A stretch of 64,000 nucleotides of DNA, taken from contig OZ017770.1 in the NCBI GenBank assembly GCA_963969345.1, forward strand, positions 5,899,246 through 5,963,245, in the 5' to 3' direction. Source of the DNA: Turbatrix aceti (taxonomy: Eukaryota > Nematoda > Chromadorea > Rhabditida > Panagrolaimidae). The notes under the pieces are model-generated. The model was not told where the DNA came from, did no database searches, and saw only the letters and a list, made by a program, of their open reading frames with translations. Below, one piece after another: positions 12,359 through 24,371 of this stretch (position 1 is the first letter of the stretch; each line of letters begins with the position of its first letter). Position numbers and translations under genes: made by a program.

Positions 12359-13825
12359 TTACTCCACCATTTCTGGGGGTTCCATTTTGATTTCCACGTT
12401 GTTACTAGCAAGTTCTTCTTCCAAATTGATATCAACAGGCTCTGGTTTGACGGGTGGTTCTGGCTCTGTTTTGGCATCTTCTTCAGGTTCTGTCTTGATC
12501 AGCAAATCCTCATCAAACTCCGGAGGAAGTTCGTCTTCTGGAGGAAGTTCTTCTGGGGAAAGATTTGGGGATTCAATGTAACCAAAGTCCGGAATCCAGA
12601 ATTCCAGATTTTGAGAGGCAACTGCGAGAAGGCAGTATTTGGGATTGAACGCAATCTGCGTGATTGCACTCGGATGCGAGAAAGAGCCAAAACTGTCCAG
12701 GCTGTACGTATTGAAAGTCGGCATCGGACTGTTTTCGCATTTCATCATCTCTTCTTCGACGCGGTAAACGGAGACGTTGGAGCCGTCGGATCCTAGGAAA
12801 ACATAGTTGCCGCACGACGTGAAATCTCCTCCAATAGGGCTTTTCTAAAATTAAAACCATTTTGAAGATCATACAAAAATTTTAGCTCACATCATCGTTA
12901 GCAATGTTGTCGTAAATTTGAATGCAAGAGTCGATGTTGTGAGTGTAGAGTGATAAGGCGTAGGTGCTGTTAGTGGTAATGAGCGCGACAGTGCCGTCGC
13001 TGTTGAACTTCAAATCGGTCCATTCACTGCCAGGGACTGGGTTGGAGACGGCCTTTTCAAAAAACGGGCCTTCAGTGAGCTTGCGCATGTCGAAGAGACG
13101 AAGACACTCTTCCTTCCAGCTCATGAGGCCGAAACAGATCTCGTCATCGTATGCACCGATGCCTTCGGTGTCAGCGACAACCATGCAGGCACAGGTGTTC
13201 ATTCTCTGATCCCAAACTCGAATGGTTTTGTCTTTTGAGGTGGATATGAATAGATTTTCAGTAGGCGCGATGCTGATGGATATAACCCTGAAATATGTAC
13301 GTTTTTTGTTGTTTTATTTAGCTTACATTACCCAGCGGCCAAAACTCACTCTTCTGTATGCCCGATAAAATACCGAACGTATTTATTCTCTGTAAGTGAC
13401 AGATATCGGATAGTGTTGTCAACTTTCGTAGAGGAATGAAGCACTGCGCTTTCATCGTAGGCAAAACGCACTTTTCCAACGCCGTACTTTTTGCTGTTAA
13501 TCTAAATGGCAAGAGTGAGGGGATGTTTGCGACAAAAAAACCCTCACGGTTCTCATCTTTTTGGCGTTGTCACAGTTGTAAAGTGTAAGGGAGTCATCGA
13601 GAGACGAAACAACGAGATGCTCGCCATCTTTGTGATAATCCAACGAAAACACGGGTTTCGTGTTTTCAGAAAATAACCTTATAGGATGCATTGTCTGGAT
13701 GTTCTTGTGGTCAAACTCGAAGCACGCCAACGCTAAAACAATTTTAAATTGATACTTGCAACAAACAAACAAATTTAAAGTTCACCACTGAACGGATCGT
13801 ATTTAAATTCCTGTTCATCCATCAT
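12359..13825 (-). CDS. WDR82/Swd2-like WD40 protein with SUMO-motif tail
   Basis: Five exons (13825-13786, 13732-13548, 13501-13350, 13287-12891, 12844-12359) give 419 residues. The first 310 or so match WDR82 in order: RLFSENTKPVFSLDYHKDGE, then VVSSLDDSLTLYNCD, an INSKKYGVGKVRFAY block, NTIRYLSLTENKYVRYFIGHT, and a blade with STSKDKTIRVWDQR. WDR82 belongs to the SET1 histone H3K4 methyltransferase complex and to a PNUTS-PP1 complex. The last 90 residues or so are extra compared with the roughly 313-residue vertebrate protein. They are acidic and Pro-rich and hold three psi-K-x-E SUMO consensus sites (IKTE, VKPE, IKME). A splice acceptor sits about 30 bases before the start (exon begins 13856). 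Confidence 0.87.
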
Positions 13826-14268
13826 GATTCCGTGTTAAGGCTACTGCGGTTAATACCTGAAAATAGTTATTAAAAAATTTAGATTAAATTAAAGCCGGAC
13901 TGTGAAAGCAGAATTATGGCACTGTGGTTATTAAAATGCGTATTTTGTATTTATTTCTGTGTAAAGTGACACCTTTAAAAGACTAAAAGCCACTGAAGTG
14001 AAAACTCATTAAAAAATAAATATTACCTTGACGCCCTTTAATGGGAGCAAGGTGTGCGTCGCCACAGGAATAAAGGCACCAATCGATCGAAACAAATCAC
14101 TGGGATGCGAACAAGCGCCGCAATTCGGCTTTCGCAGGAAGCATTTACAAAAATTATAAAATTGGGCGTCTTGAATGGAAAATCGCGTGCTCTCCTCATA
14201 GGCGTGAATGTTGACTTTACCAACTCATCAAATTTTGTACACGTTGTATCGTCACTTAGAGGGCAATT
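13826..14268. other. divergent promoter region between WDR82-like and RAB33 genes
   Basis: About 440 bases separate two head-to-head starts. The minus side has a TTTTCAG acceptor (exon from 13856), so the WDR82-like transcript has a 5' UTR intron or is trans-spliced. The rest is AT-rich; I see no clear TATA pair. Confidence 0.45.
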
Positions 14269-15282
14269 ATGAGCAACATTCCTATTGTGCCGCCTCCGGA
14301 TGTTCGAACGGAAACGGTCATCGTAGATACAACGGGTGCGACATCCACTACTCAGTCAGACAAAGCCACTCCATCCACGCAAATTTCAAAGCCGAAGTTT
14401 GTTCAGTATCCATCCGAGAATGATGCTCAAAAAATTGAGACTGTTCCATCTATTCCACGGATTTTGAAGCCGAACATGAAGATGCACTACGACAACAAGC
14501 GCGTTCTCAAGGTTGGTTTGATCATTAAATTGACACGATGTATCTTTTTTTCTATTCGCAACGTTGCAGGTTATTATTATCGGCGACTCCGGTGTCGGCA
14601 AGACGTGTCTTAGTTTTCGTTTTTGCAACGGACGATTCCCACTACGAACAGAGGCGACAATCGGCGTGGATTTTCGCGAGCGAGCAGTTGCGATCAATCG
14701 CGATCTGATTCGGGTCGGTTTTTATGACCTGAGGCGGTCGTTTTGAACAGGTTTTTCATTCAGGTTCAACTATGGGACACTGCAGGCCAGGAACGTTATC
14801 GTCAGTCTATAGTCGCCCACTACTATCGCAACGTGAATGCCGTGGTATTTGTCTACGACGTCACCGATCCCAGGTCATTCCGGAGCTTGCCGATCTGGGT
14901 TGAAGAATGCCGTAAGCACGGCGTCACTAATTCCGTCCCCCACATTCTGATAGGCAACAAATGCGACCTTAGAAACCCAAACAGCGTACACACCGTGGAT
15001 GCGCAGGTTTGTTAGAAGGATTATTGTTTGTTCACGCAGCACACGTCTCTCTTACAGGTTCTTGCTGATCAGTACGACATGGCTCTCTTTGAGACGTCTG
15101 CGCTCGCTGATTCTGAGAGCGACCACGTGGAGGCCATATTTATGACACTCGTGCATAAGCTTCACCAATGCAAACCCATGCACGTTCAGACAGACGCAGA
15201 GCGCGTTGAGAACGAAAAGAAATTGCTCCTGAAGGCGGAAGAAGCTGCTGACTTGGAGAACGGTGATGGTTTGTGCTGCTAA
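14269..15282 (+). CDS. RAB33: RAB33-type small GTPase
   Basis: Four exons (14269-14511, 14570-14713, 14764-15006, 15058-15282) give 284 residues. After an 80-residue Thr/Pro-rich N-terminal extension come the P-loop GDSGVGKT (86-93), [12 protein letters not shown] (switch I), [12 protein letters not shown] (switch II), GNKCDL and ETSA. The NKCD and SA boxes and the phrase [17 protein letters not shown] are diagnostic of RAB33. The C-terminus is CC, the double-geranylgeranyl site. RAB33 acts at the medial Golgi and, through ATG16L1, in autophagosome formation. The chain is longer than the roughly 230 residues of vertebrate RAB33 because of the N-terminal extension. It neighbours other Golgi/endosome traffic genes. 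Confidence 0.93.
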
Positions 15283-15322
15283 CAACACTTTCTTGCTGAT
15301 TACAATCAAGGGTTATGTGTAC

Positions 15323-15328
15323 AATAAA
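15323..15328 (+). terminator. poly(A) signal AATAAA, RAB33
   Basis: A consensus AATAAA lies 41 bases after the RAB33 stop codon. Confidence 0.6.
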
Positions 15329-15700
15329 GGGTTGAGATGATGAGACCGACGGCGACGCGTGTGAGGCGTAATCATTCGTTGTGTTTCTCGATGTGAATAC
15401 CTAACTCCGTGTTTTTTTATCTTATCTCCAATTTTTCCCCAGGCTATGCTCGCGGGAACTCACGCGTGCTTATACATGCCGTTGCAAGTACGCCTTGAAT
15501 TATTGATTGCACACGTGTCGGCGAGTCATTTTTTTATAAAATAGCATTTCTTACGTCAAGTAAATATATATACCTTTTATTTCACCCGACGCGGACTCGC
15601 CGCTGGCTAGCGCATTGATTCGCTCTCATTTTTTTTTGCCGTGAGCTGCGTGTGCTGCGCGTTTTTAAAAGGTTTGCGCTTTTAGCCAGCTCATTCGGCC

Positions 15701-17757
15701 ATGAAGAAGAAAGATGTGTCGCAGCGAGATGCCCAGCGGCTCCAAGGTTTGTAGTAAGCGTGACAATTTTGTGTGAAAACAGCTGTTTTCAGACGTAATT
15801 CTTGGAGTGTGCAAGATTCGCGACAACTACATCTGCGCAGACTGCTCTGCGACGGCGCGATGGGCTTCGGTGAACATTGGCGTCTTTCTGTGCAGCACGT
15901 GTGCCGGGTATCATCGGGGACTGGGTGTTCATATCACCCAGGTTCGGTCTCTCACCCTCGATACCTGGACTCCGGCTCAGGTGCTCACAATCATGGTCAA
16001 TGGCAACAAATGGGTTAATTCCTACACACAACCCCACGATCCATCTGGCAGACCCATGAAGCCCAGTCTCCAGCAGGTCATCCGACACAAATACGTCGAC
16101 GGTCGGAATAGTAATATCGAGGAACTTGAAAAGTTCTCGAGCTCGTCGTTCACGCGATTGGATGTCAACCGCGTGCTCGGCCTCTACACTTGGGCTCTCG
16201 AAAAATGGATCTCAAAAACCGATCATGGATACGTTCGCCAAGTTTTGCTTCGAGCGGCCGGCTACTCAGGAAATCCCCAGAACAGACCTCCTCGGTGGCC
16301 TATTGATAAACCGTTTTTGCTTGATATGAGACCGGCCGACTTTTTCAACAACGGTAAGTGATTAAAAATGAGTGACAGGTAGAAAAAGGGGGGGGTTTCA
16401 TGTCTGCCCATTTTATGAGCGTTATTTTTTATGGTAGTTAGGGGAAAAAAACTGGAAGATGGCGGTAAGAACAAAAAACTGGAAAAAGCGAAAACACCTT
16501 TATAGGATACGTTATGACAAAAATTAAGTGACAAAAATATAAAGCATTGAGGCGATCATTGAAATTTACTCGCACAGTGAAAAACTAACGATACTGGCAG
16601 TCCAGTTGTATAGCTAACCCAAAAAATGGCATTTAAAAATGCAGCGACAGACTGACATTGCGTGATGGTTATCCCTTTTCAAAGGTGTAGCAGAAAGGCA
16701 GGCTCCGGGTTGGCTAAATTGTGTTTTTTATAGGGTGTGAAATACATTTGCGCGAAGCAAAGCACCCTCTTTTTTTAAATATCAAACATTCTGGAAATTA
16801 CCTTTTTGCATGCTAACGAGCTACCATATTTCAGCGCTCACGACTGCTAAGAAGTCATACGGTGCCTTTGTTGATGACAATCTCGATTCCCTCACTGATA
16901 ACTCCGTCGGCGCTCGCTCCCAGGAAAGCCTTACGGATAATTCGTTCAGTGAATTCTCCTCCGCGCCGCCTACCCAGCAACGCCAAGCATGGCCTGCTGC
17001 CGGCGAAGAATGGCCGACGATTGGTCAGGTGACCTCCAGTGAATGGCCGACGACGCCCGTCAATGGCGGGCCCAATATCTATTCGGAGATGGACCTGTTT
17101 AAGCCGACTGCTGCTGTTTCGTCGGGTGTCTTTGATGCTTTCGGCTCCCCCAATCCCCTCTTCTCCGCTCCGGCCCCGGCTACGGCCCAGGCCACTCTCG
17201 TCGATTTGTTCGGTTTGTTTTACTTTGTTTAAGAAAAAACGGATTTATTTGAATTATTTTTAGACATCACTTCCCGAACTTCTCAAAGTTCGAACTCATT
17301 TACGGAATTCACGCCGTTGCCGACTGCTACGACAACAAATCAGAATCAGAAATCCGACTTCCCGGAGGATTTGTTTTCCACTGGGTTCAACAATGCTCTC
17401 ACACTGGGTCACATCGAGACGCAGAAGCCTTCTCCCATTTTTGGCCCCACTCCCGTTCTCGCTCCCGCTCCTCCTCCGACCACCACAAACAATATCCCTG
17501 ACGACCTGTTCGGTCAGCTGCAGCAGGCGAATGATTTTTGTTCCTGCGCCGAAACCGCTCAGAATCAGAATACTCATTCGCAAAACGGGAATCTCTTTCC
17601 TACTGGACCAACTACCCTGACTCCGGGCATTACCACGTCGACGACTTCCGGTAAGCTTTTGTCGGCTCATCTGACTTTTCTTATGCCTGATATTTTTTCA
17701 GCACCGGCACGCGGCAGCAACGACGTCGATTTCATTCTTAGTTTGTACCGAAAGTGA
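15701..17757 (+). CDS. SMAP-type ArfGAP (stromal membrane-associated protein family)
   Basis: Five exons (15701-15746, 15793-16353, 16835-17212, 17264-17650, 17702-17757) give 475 residues, matching SMAP1/2 (about 430-470). Residues 15-130 are the ArfGAP domain: zinc finger C-x2-C-x16-C-x2-C (CADC...CSTC) followed by AGYHRGLGVHITQVRSLTLD, where the Arg of HRGLG region is the GAP finger. The rest is disordered and Pro/Thr-rich, with repeated DLF motifs (MDLFKP, LVDLFD, EDLFST, DDLFGQ) of the kind that bind clathrin adaptors. SMAPs stimulate GTP hydrolysis on Arf6/Arf1 at clathrin-coated membranes. Intron 2 (16354-16834, 481 bases) is ten times longer than its neighbours. An acceptor-like TTTTAG lies 16 bases before the start. 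Confidence 0.88.
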
Positions 17758-19070
17758 TTCGGGTTACTGCGGTTTGACGTCATTTACTGACTTTTATCTA
17801 TTAACAAGACCTTTCCTTTTTTTTGTGGCATTTTTGCCATCATTGGGTGCAATGTTTGAGTAATCCATATTCTTCATAAAATGGCTATTTGTGGATCAAA
17901 GGAGTCACTGTGTTATCAGAATAACGGGTTATGGCCAGGGCCAGGGGTTTATGTCAGTGACGTGTCTATTTGGGAAAACTCACCTTGAATCGGTTTGCCT
18001 GATTCCACTTACGTCACTCGTCCAGCTGGGTTGCTTTGAGTACCACCTTCAACGAGCGGTGAGTATGAGTGATGTCGTACTATTTTCTGAACGGCGTGTA
18101 CAGAGATTTTGATGAGTCATCTACGTCAACGCAGAGCTCCATCACAATTTAAGGAATGACCGGTTGCGAAGCGAATAGAGGGTGGAGAAGGACGAACGAT
18201 CGCGGGGACACATACGCGCATGATAACTTTCCCACAGGGTATGTTATCGCTTTGAGAATGCGCAGAAAAAAACTTGCTAATGCTATGCTCCTTATTGACG
18301 TTTTCAATATATAAATAAGCGGTCCCAACCTTTATGAATGATTTTACAAATCGGAATGATGCTGAGCAAAGCATCCGTGGAGCGTACAATTTTTTTGTTT
18401 TGACTGCTTGCTTGCTTGATGTTGTGCATAGTTTCGGCACAAAATACGAAATATCTTGTGTTAAGAATCGTTCTGGATTGATGTTGTTTTTGTGTCAGCC
18501 GATGAGACTGACTGCTAAAATCATTGACAAGCTGCGCATTGTTTTAAGCAAACAGGCCCGCCCGCAAGAGTCTCGAAAAGCCACTCGTGAACTGTTCTGG
18601 TTCCTATCAAGTGGCTGTCAGTCAAGATCATCCATGCGGCTAGGTTATTAGAGCGTCATCATTGTTTTAAAAGTCAGCTACCGCGTTGCCTTTTGACAAC
18701 AGGTACCCCCTCCTCTCGCGCAACGAGAACGAGACTGAAAAGGTTGTACCCGATAATACCGCGACCAGACCGATTAATTTATTGATAGATTTTTTGACTC
18801 GTGTGACGCACATCATGACGTCAGATTATCTCTCTAATTGTTGCAATTTTTTAATCGTTTTTGATCCCACCCAGTGAATCGATAGCGTTACAAGTCACAT
18901 TTTCGTTTTTGTCTTTTGTATTGTGGTCGAAATTTTGTCTGTTGCACTCATTATCGAAAGTTACACTGATATATTCCTGTTTTACACACCGCCTTCTATT
19001 GTCTATTTTGTCACGTTTTTACCCTTTGTGTTATCTGGTTTCTCAAATCAAATCGATTCAGTTAATATTT
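17758..19070. other. intergenic region
   Basis: About 1.3 kb between two plus-strand genes. A 105-codon plus frame (18334-18651) is open but has no motif, no splice partner and average composition, so I do not call it. A possible acceptor (GATTCAG) lies 10 bases before the G-alpha start. Confidence 0.5.
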
Positions 19071-20411
19071 ATGGGATTTCTTCCCTGTTGTTCGACTCCC
19101 GATGATCCCCAAACCAAGACAATCGAACGCGAGATTAAAAAAGAAAGACGTAATCTCCGGCGTCAAGTGACTATTTTGTTGCTCGGAGCGGGTGGATCAG
19201 GCAAAACGACTTTTCTCAAGCAAATGGTTATTATCCATGGCGCTGCAGAATTTACAGCGGATGAAGTGCGAGCGTATCGAGCCCAGATTTATCAGGTATT
19301 TGGCTTTTTGTTGTCGTGTCTCGGAATCTTTTCATACGCCGTTGTTGTTTCAGAACATTATCAGTGCAATGAGAATCCTTCTAGATGCCAGACAAAAGTT
19401 AAAAATTCCATTTGAAAAAGAAAACAGACAACGAAACGTTAATGCTATTATAAGGTAAAAAAAAATCTGCCTGAACAAACAAAAAATGCTCTCTTTCAGA
19501 TTTACGGCGAGCGATTTAATGCGCGGTATTGATCAGGGAACATTCCTTGAAGTGGCCCCTATAATATACGATTTCTGGCAAGATTCAGCAGTTCGATTAA
19601 CCTACGATCAACGTAACTTGTTTCAAATCGTTCGTACTTAAGCGGGCTTAGGCTAGATCGCGTAAACAATTTAATTGCAGAGTGAGTCATGCGTTTACTT
19701 TTTTGACAATCTTCCCCGGGTGTCGGCGCCTGACTATTATCCAACAAACAAAGATATTTTGTATTGCCGCAAAGCGAGCAGAACAATCACCGAAAGTGTT
19801 TTCGAAATACAAAAAGTACCCTTTCGGTGAGTTGAAGTGGTTTGCGAAAAAAATAACTGTGAAGGAATTTATGTGCTTCAGATTCATCGATGTCGGAGGA
19901 CAGAGATCACAGAGACAAAAGTGGTTCCAATGCTTCACCGGCGTGACCAGTATCCTTTTTATGGTGGCGTCGTCTGAATACGACCAAGTGATCTTGGAAG
20001 ACAGACGAACGAATCGCGTTGTTGAGTCGAGATCAATATTCGAAACTATCGTAAACAACCGATCGTTCGTTAACGTCTCCATCATCTTGTTTATGAACAA
20101 GAGTGACTTGCTCGCCGGTAATAATTTTTTATTATATTTTTTTCTGTCTCATAACCTTAGTAATCTCTTCAGAAAAAGTCCCTCGCTCAGACGTTCGGCA
20201 GTATTTTGCTGATTTTGTCGGCGATCATCGATCAGTCAGATCAGTTCAACTTTTCCTGCTTGACAAGTTCGAAAAAAGTCGGCGAGATCGCACAGTGCCT
20301 TTCTTTTATCACTTTACTACAGCCGTCGACACCGACAACATTCGACGCGTCTTTGAAGACTGTCGACAGTCAATTTTAGAACAAAACTTAAAAACGTTAA
20401 TGATGCAATAA
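19071..20411 (+). CDS. heterotrimeric G protein alpha subunit, G12/13 class
   Basis: Six exons (19071-19295, 19354-19454, 19500-19629, 19681-19826, 19882-20117, 20173-20411) give 358 residues. Class is set by [16 protein letters not shown] and [10 protein letters not shown] (RSQR rather than RSER is the G12/13 signature) and the C-terminal NLKTLMMQ. It starts MGFLPCCS: Gly2 and Cys6/Cys7 suggest lipidation. G12/13 subunits couple GPCRs to RhoGEFs. Odd points: the P-loop is GAGGSGKT (39-46), with Gly42 where nearly all G-alphas have Glu and Thr46 for the Mg-binding Ser; in switch I the arginine is present (Arg182) but the Mg-coordinating Thr is Ser185. These are conservative or mild, so I infer a functional but diverged subunit. 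Confidence 0.92.
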
Positions 20412-20412
20412 A
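20407..20412 (+). terminator. poly(A) signal AATAAA overlapping the G-alpha stop
   Basis: AATAAA overlaps the TAA stop codon, which implies a very short 3' UTR. Only about 170 bases separate this stop from the stop of the convergent GPCR gene. Confidence 0.5.
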
Positions 20413-20579
20413 CTTGCAATATTTTGCAATTATAAAGCCGGTTCAAAGCAGTAAAAAAAGAAGCTCGTACAATGATGAAGTGATTAAAAAATGATTAGTT
20501 TTGATACCAGCAGCGAATAAATAGCAGCGCATACTCGTAGGGGTTAAAGATTGCCGTAATTAACAAGAAAGCTCTTCTG

Positions 20580-22250
20580 TTACATCGTATTGCCATTAAG
20601 GGTGTTGTCATCCGTATCGATGTCAGGTGACTCCGCGTAGGCGCGTATATTGGTGGTATCCATTTCGGAATAGGAATATTGAGCGCCTGACTTGACATCA
20701 AATGGTTTGGGGTTGTCTGTTGACGAGAGTAATGCCGTCGCAGCTGTAACGTGCCTGCCGTAGTCGTGATTCTGCTGAATTTCAACAAAATCTGGCATTG
20801 AGACCGTGTTTGACTCCGGAACTGGTTTGTTTTTATTTTTCAATGCATTTTGTTTCATTTCCAAGTGAGAAAGAGATCTTGTATGTCCATTCTTATTTGC
20901 CATATTGTAAAGCGGCATGCAATACACCAGCATAAATATTTGCCTTCGAAAGCCATCATTGAGAAGGTAAAAACAAGGCATAAGCACGACTCCGAGCAAT
21001 GCTATCATTGATGTGTAAATGTATAGCGAGAGGGAGTCGTTACTAATAATTTGATAGGCATGCAGTACACCCACGCTAAAAAGCGGTGACCAACAGAGAA
21101 TCTAAAAAACCTTATTATTAACTAACTCTCTTTTTTTTACAGAAGCAAAAGCGATGTGTAATTGTGCTTACCAGAAATCCAACTATAGCTAGCAGCGTCA
21201 GCAGCATACGACGTCTACGGTGTTCAGCTTTTCGAAATCGTTCTCTCGACTGTACGCCTACCGTAGGTCGTCGCCATAGGAAAAATGCCAGATGACCATA
21301 TGCCGGAATCATTACGCATAATGGTATGCCATATTGCGCAATTATTGTAGCCTAAAAATAAATGAATGATGATTATATAAATTGTGACATATGAGAACGT
21401 AGACAAGCGCCTACCGCTTGAAGAAGTCTCTTGCAAGATGGGCAGTCGATGCCGCACTGGACTCTGTCTTGCGGAAGTAAATCCGGAAAAACACTTCGAA
21501 GTGAGATATCAAAAAGCTGTTGATTGCCTAACGTATGTACTTCTCCGCTCAGATAAATGTAAGGCGATGCAATCGTCAGGCATATGACCCAGGCAACCGC
21601 CGTTAGCCAGATGCAATTTCGCTTGGTTAGCCGGGATCGACGACGAAAGATGGCTAGCCAGCGGTCGATTGCGACAAGGGACATAAAGTAAAATGATCCT
21701 GAATAATTGGGGTTACTTAAAATTTTATTAAGAGTATATGCAAATGTTACCAGTTGCAGTGACGTAGACGACGGAGAACGAAGCTTTGCACATAATTGTA
21801 CCTAAAAATAATGACTAAAACTATTCTATGCACTCATAAAACCTACCAAATACCCAGTTCGTTTGCAATATGTAAGTTGACATGAAAAATGGAGGATGAA
21901 AAAACAAAAAAAGAATATTTGACGCTGCTAGGTTAGTCATTAGCATGTGGGTAACGGTGTGCAATTTTTTATTACGCCATATAACGTAGCAAAATGCACA
22001 ATTGAATACCAACCCTGCCAAACCTAAAATGCCGTAAGTGACGGCCGTTACCGCTCTGCATAGTTCCGTATTACAGTTACTGTCAAAAAACGATGTGGAA
22101 TCTTCATTATCGGTAAAGTTCATCAACTGCATCAAATGTTCTTCCAGTCTGCAAAAAAGAACAGGGATTAACAATTCATTAGCATTACCGAAAAAGTACT
22201 AACTTGTTGTCGTCATAGTCCACCAACAAGGGCTTACTATCATTCCCCAT
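20580..22250 (-). CDS. rhodopsin-family peptide GPCR
   Basis: Six exons (22250-22204, 22148-21847, 21801-21751, 21698-21415, 21351-21172, 21101-20580) give 461 residues with seven hydrophobic segments. Landmarks: N-glycosylation site NFT in the N-terminus; TM2-ECL1-TM3 with TNWVFGTIMCKAS (the conserved Trp-Phe-Gly and Cys); DRW at residues 145-147 instead of DRY; TM6 with CWSP; TM7 ending MPCFYLL in place of NPxxY; a long Ser/Thr/Asp-rich cytoplasmic tail with many potential phosphorylation sites. The TM2-TM3 text resembles NPY/tachykinin-type neuropeptide receptors, but I cannot name the ligand. An acceptor (TTTTAG) lies 4 bases before the start. It is convergent with the G-alpha gene. Confidence 0.85.
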
Positions 22251-23949
22251 TAGTCTAAAAGTATAACTTTTAATTTTCAAAACGCAATAATTGGCCGCGA
22301 CGAACACGAACTGAAAAACGATGCTACATGCATGACTAATAATACATTTTTTTAGATTTTGACAAAGATGACAGACAACACGCCGTGGCCAGCGACCAAA
22401 TTCAAACGCCTAAAAAATTCAGACAAAGCGTTGGCAAAAAAGCAGGTAGCCAGAATATATACTAAAGTAAATCAAAATGATAAATATACAATAAGCGCTG
22501 CACATTTTTTATGATTGGTTGTCATTTCACAAAGGAAAACATCCACACCGATGATCGTTGACGAATGCCGACATCTGTGAAAAGCGCTATCACAAGCTAT
22601 CAAAATTACAAAAAATTGGTTATGCATAACGGGCAGAAATGAACGCATCAAGTTCTTCAACAATGCTGCTTCCTACGTCGCAATTACCTAACAAGCGTGT
22701 CTCGGAATGAATGAATGAACTAGCACTACTTCTAGGGGGTTGATACGAGAAGAGCACGCATCCAAAAAAACAAAAACAAAGAAGGAATAGACTCCCATTA
22801 TTAAAGCGCCTGATTTGGCGAAATACGACGTCAGGAAAATAAATACGTTAAAGATGAAGAAAATGCACATGGACGAAGAATTGGGCTTTGTATTGTTTTT
22901 GTCTTCCGGCCGGCGCCGAATGGAAGAGCAATGTGAATAAATCAAGCACGCGTAGCGATGACAATGATTGAAAAAGTAGTTTATCACGGCTAAAATGTTT
23001 CTTCCCGACGGTTAATTTCGGTCTATATTGGAAAACCATGACTGCCGGGGCACGAAAGGACACGGGAAAGAGAAGACGGCTCATTTGGGAGGAAGATGCG
23101 TGGCTCTGTCAAAACGTAACTGTGGGCATAAATGTTCAAAACGTATAACAATGTGAAACAGTAATTTAAGTTTTCAGCGTATTATTGCCAACAAAGGAGA
23201 ATGGATAATAATTATCATTTTTTACTTTAGCGCTCATTCTAAATGAATGCTTCCATTATGGACAAAAAATACTGAATGGGGTGCATTGCCCAAATTGATA
23301 ACACTTTAGCATGAAAAACGATCAGCCAAATACTGAGCTCTTTATTGTCTATATGACAAGCCAAGGGAATAATCGAACGAATAATAAAGACACAAAATTT
23401 ATCCTGATAAACTGAACGTTAATTTTTATGCTATTTAAAAATTCGGAGAGAAAGAGCGACACTATTAATAAAAGATTTATAGTCTAAAAAAAGGCAAAAA
23501 ATCTGTCGAACTTCTCAGACAAGATATGCAACAACGCAACTAGCTAACTAAGTAAGGTACGTTAAGCGTATAAGGGCACCGGTTAACAGCGTTAATGTTG
23601 TTGCAACAACGTGGTGTGTGAATTTTCGTCAATGATAGCAGTACAAGCGAGCAAATAGGAGGAACTGTATTAACGCATAGAAGTTTTTTTTTCTTTTCGA
23701 ATGGCTCTCAGTGGTAAAATAATTAAACAATTAGGCGTTCCAAAAAGTCAAGTTTGATATTTCGACAACAAATAACAAGAGCCCAACTCGGAGAGCAGTC
23801 ATCCTAGAGACGAATTTACCAATATGAAGAATTTCGTATGCTTATCTACTTAAAAATCACAAATTTTGATAAAAACAAGATGGAACGCAATTTAATAAGA
23901 AAGCCTTGAAGGACAACCGAAAGCCTTTTTACGATGTGGTTTTTTGGCA
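22251..23949. other. gene-poor AT-rich region
   Basis: I see no supportable gene. The open frames (for example 22688-22987 minus, Phe/Ser-rich) lack splice partners and motifs. ATGAATGAATG repeats occur near 22708. Confidence 0.5.
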
Positions 23950-24371
23950 CTAATTATCCAGGCTCACAAGTCTACTCGCATAATGGTATATTTCCTGACA
24001 GTGATTGCATTTCCCCATTTCTTTTGGCAATACGCAAGGGCAACCGGATATATATGTAAATTCAGAAAAACGTAATTCACTATTTTTAAAATATTTGGGT
24101 TCCTTGCAATACAATACAGAGTTCTTGCAACACACACCTACGAAAAACTTTCGACACTGATGACTATTTTTGTTTAGCCACATATTGGAGTGCAATCTAC
24201 CATTTTGACTCGTTTTTATAAATATGTAATCAGAAATAAGAGAAATAAATATATGCTCTAGGGGTCTTGAGGACGTAATAGCAACCTGTTGAAAATCATT
24301 CTGCCGAATATTACACATTAGCTCAAAGGTACGTTACCAACCATGAACAAAATTAAAAAAACAACGTGCAT
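23950..24371 (-). CDS. candidate small secreted Cys-rich protein
   Basis: Two exons (24371-24333 and 24285-23950) join in phase 0 across a 47-base intron (GTACCT...TTTTCAACAG) to give 124 residues. The first exon encodes a hydrophobic signal peptide (MHVVFLILFMVGN). The mature part holds eight Cys in the C-terminal half, spaced C-x6-CC-x6-C, then a CPC pair within SGCPCVLP, then C-x2-C near the end (KCNHCQ). This could be a disulfide-bonded ligand; the GCPCV step recalls cystine-knot cytokines such as the IL-17 type, but that is only a resemblance. A TTTTCTCAG acceptor sits just before the ATG. No homologue recognised. An alternative is a single exon starting at 24318 without signal peptide. 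Confidence 0.5.

Noticed and set aside
12387..12581. Ser/Gly-rich plus-strand frame
   Set aside because: Antisense to the Glu/Pro-rich tail of the WDR82-like gene.
18334..18651. 105-codon plus-strand frame upstream of G-alpha
   Set aside because: No domain, no splice partner, composition like the surrounding intergenic DNA.
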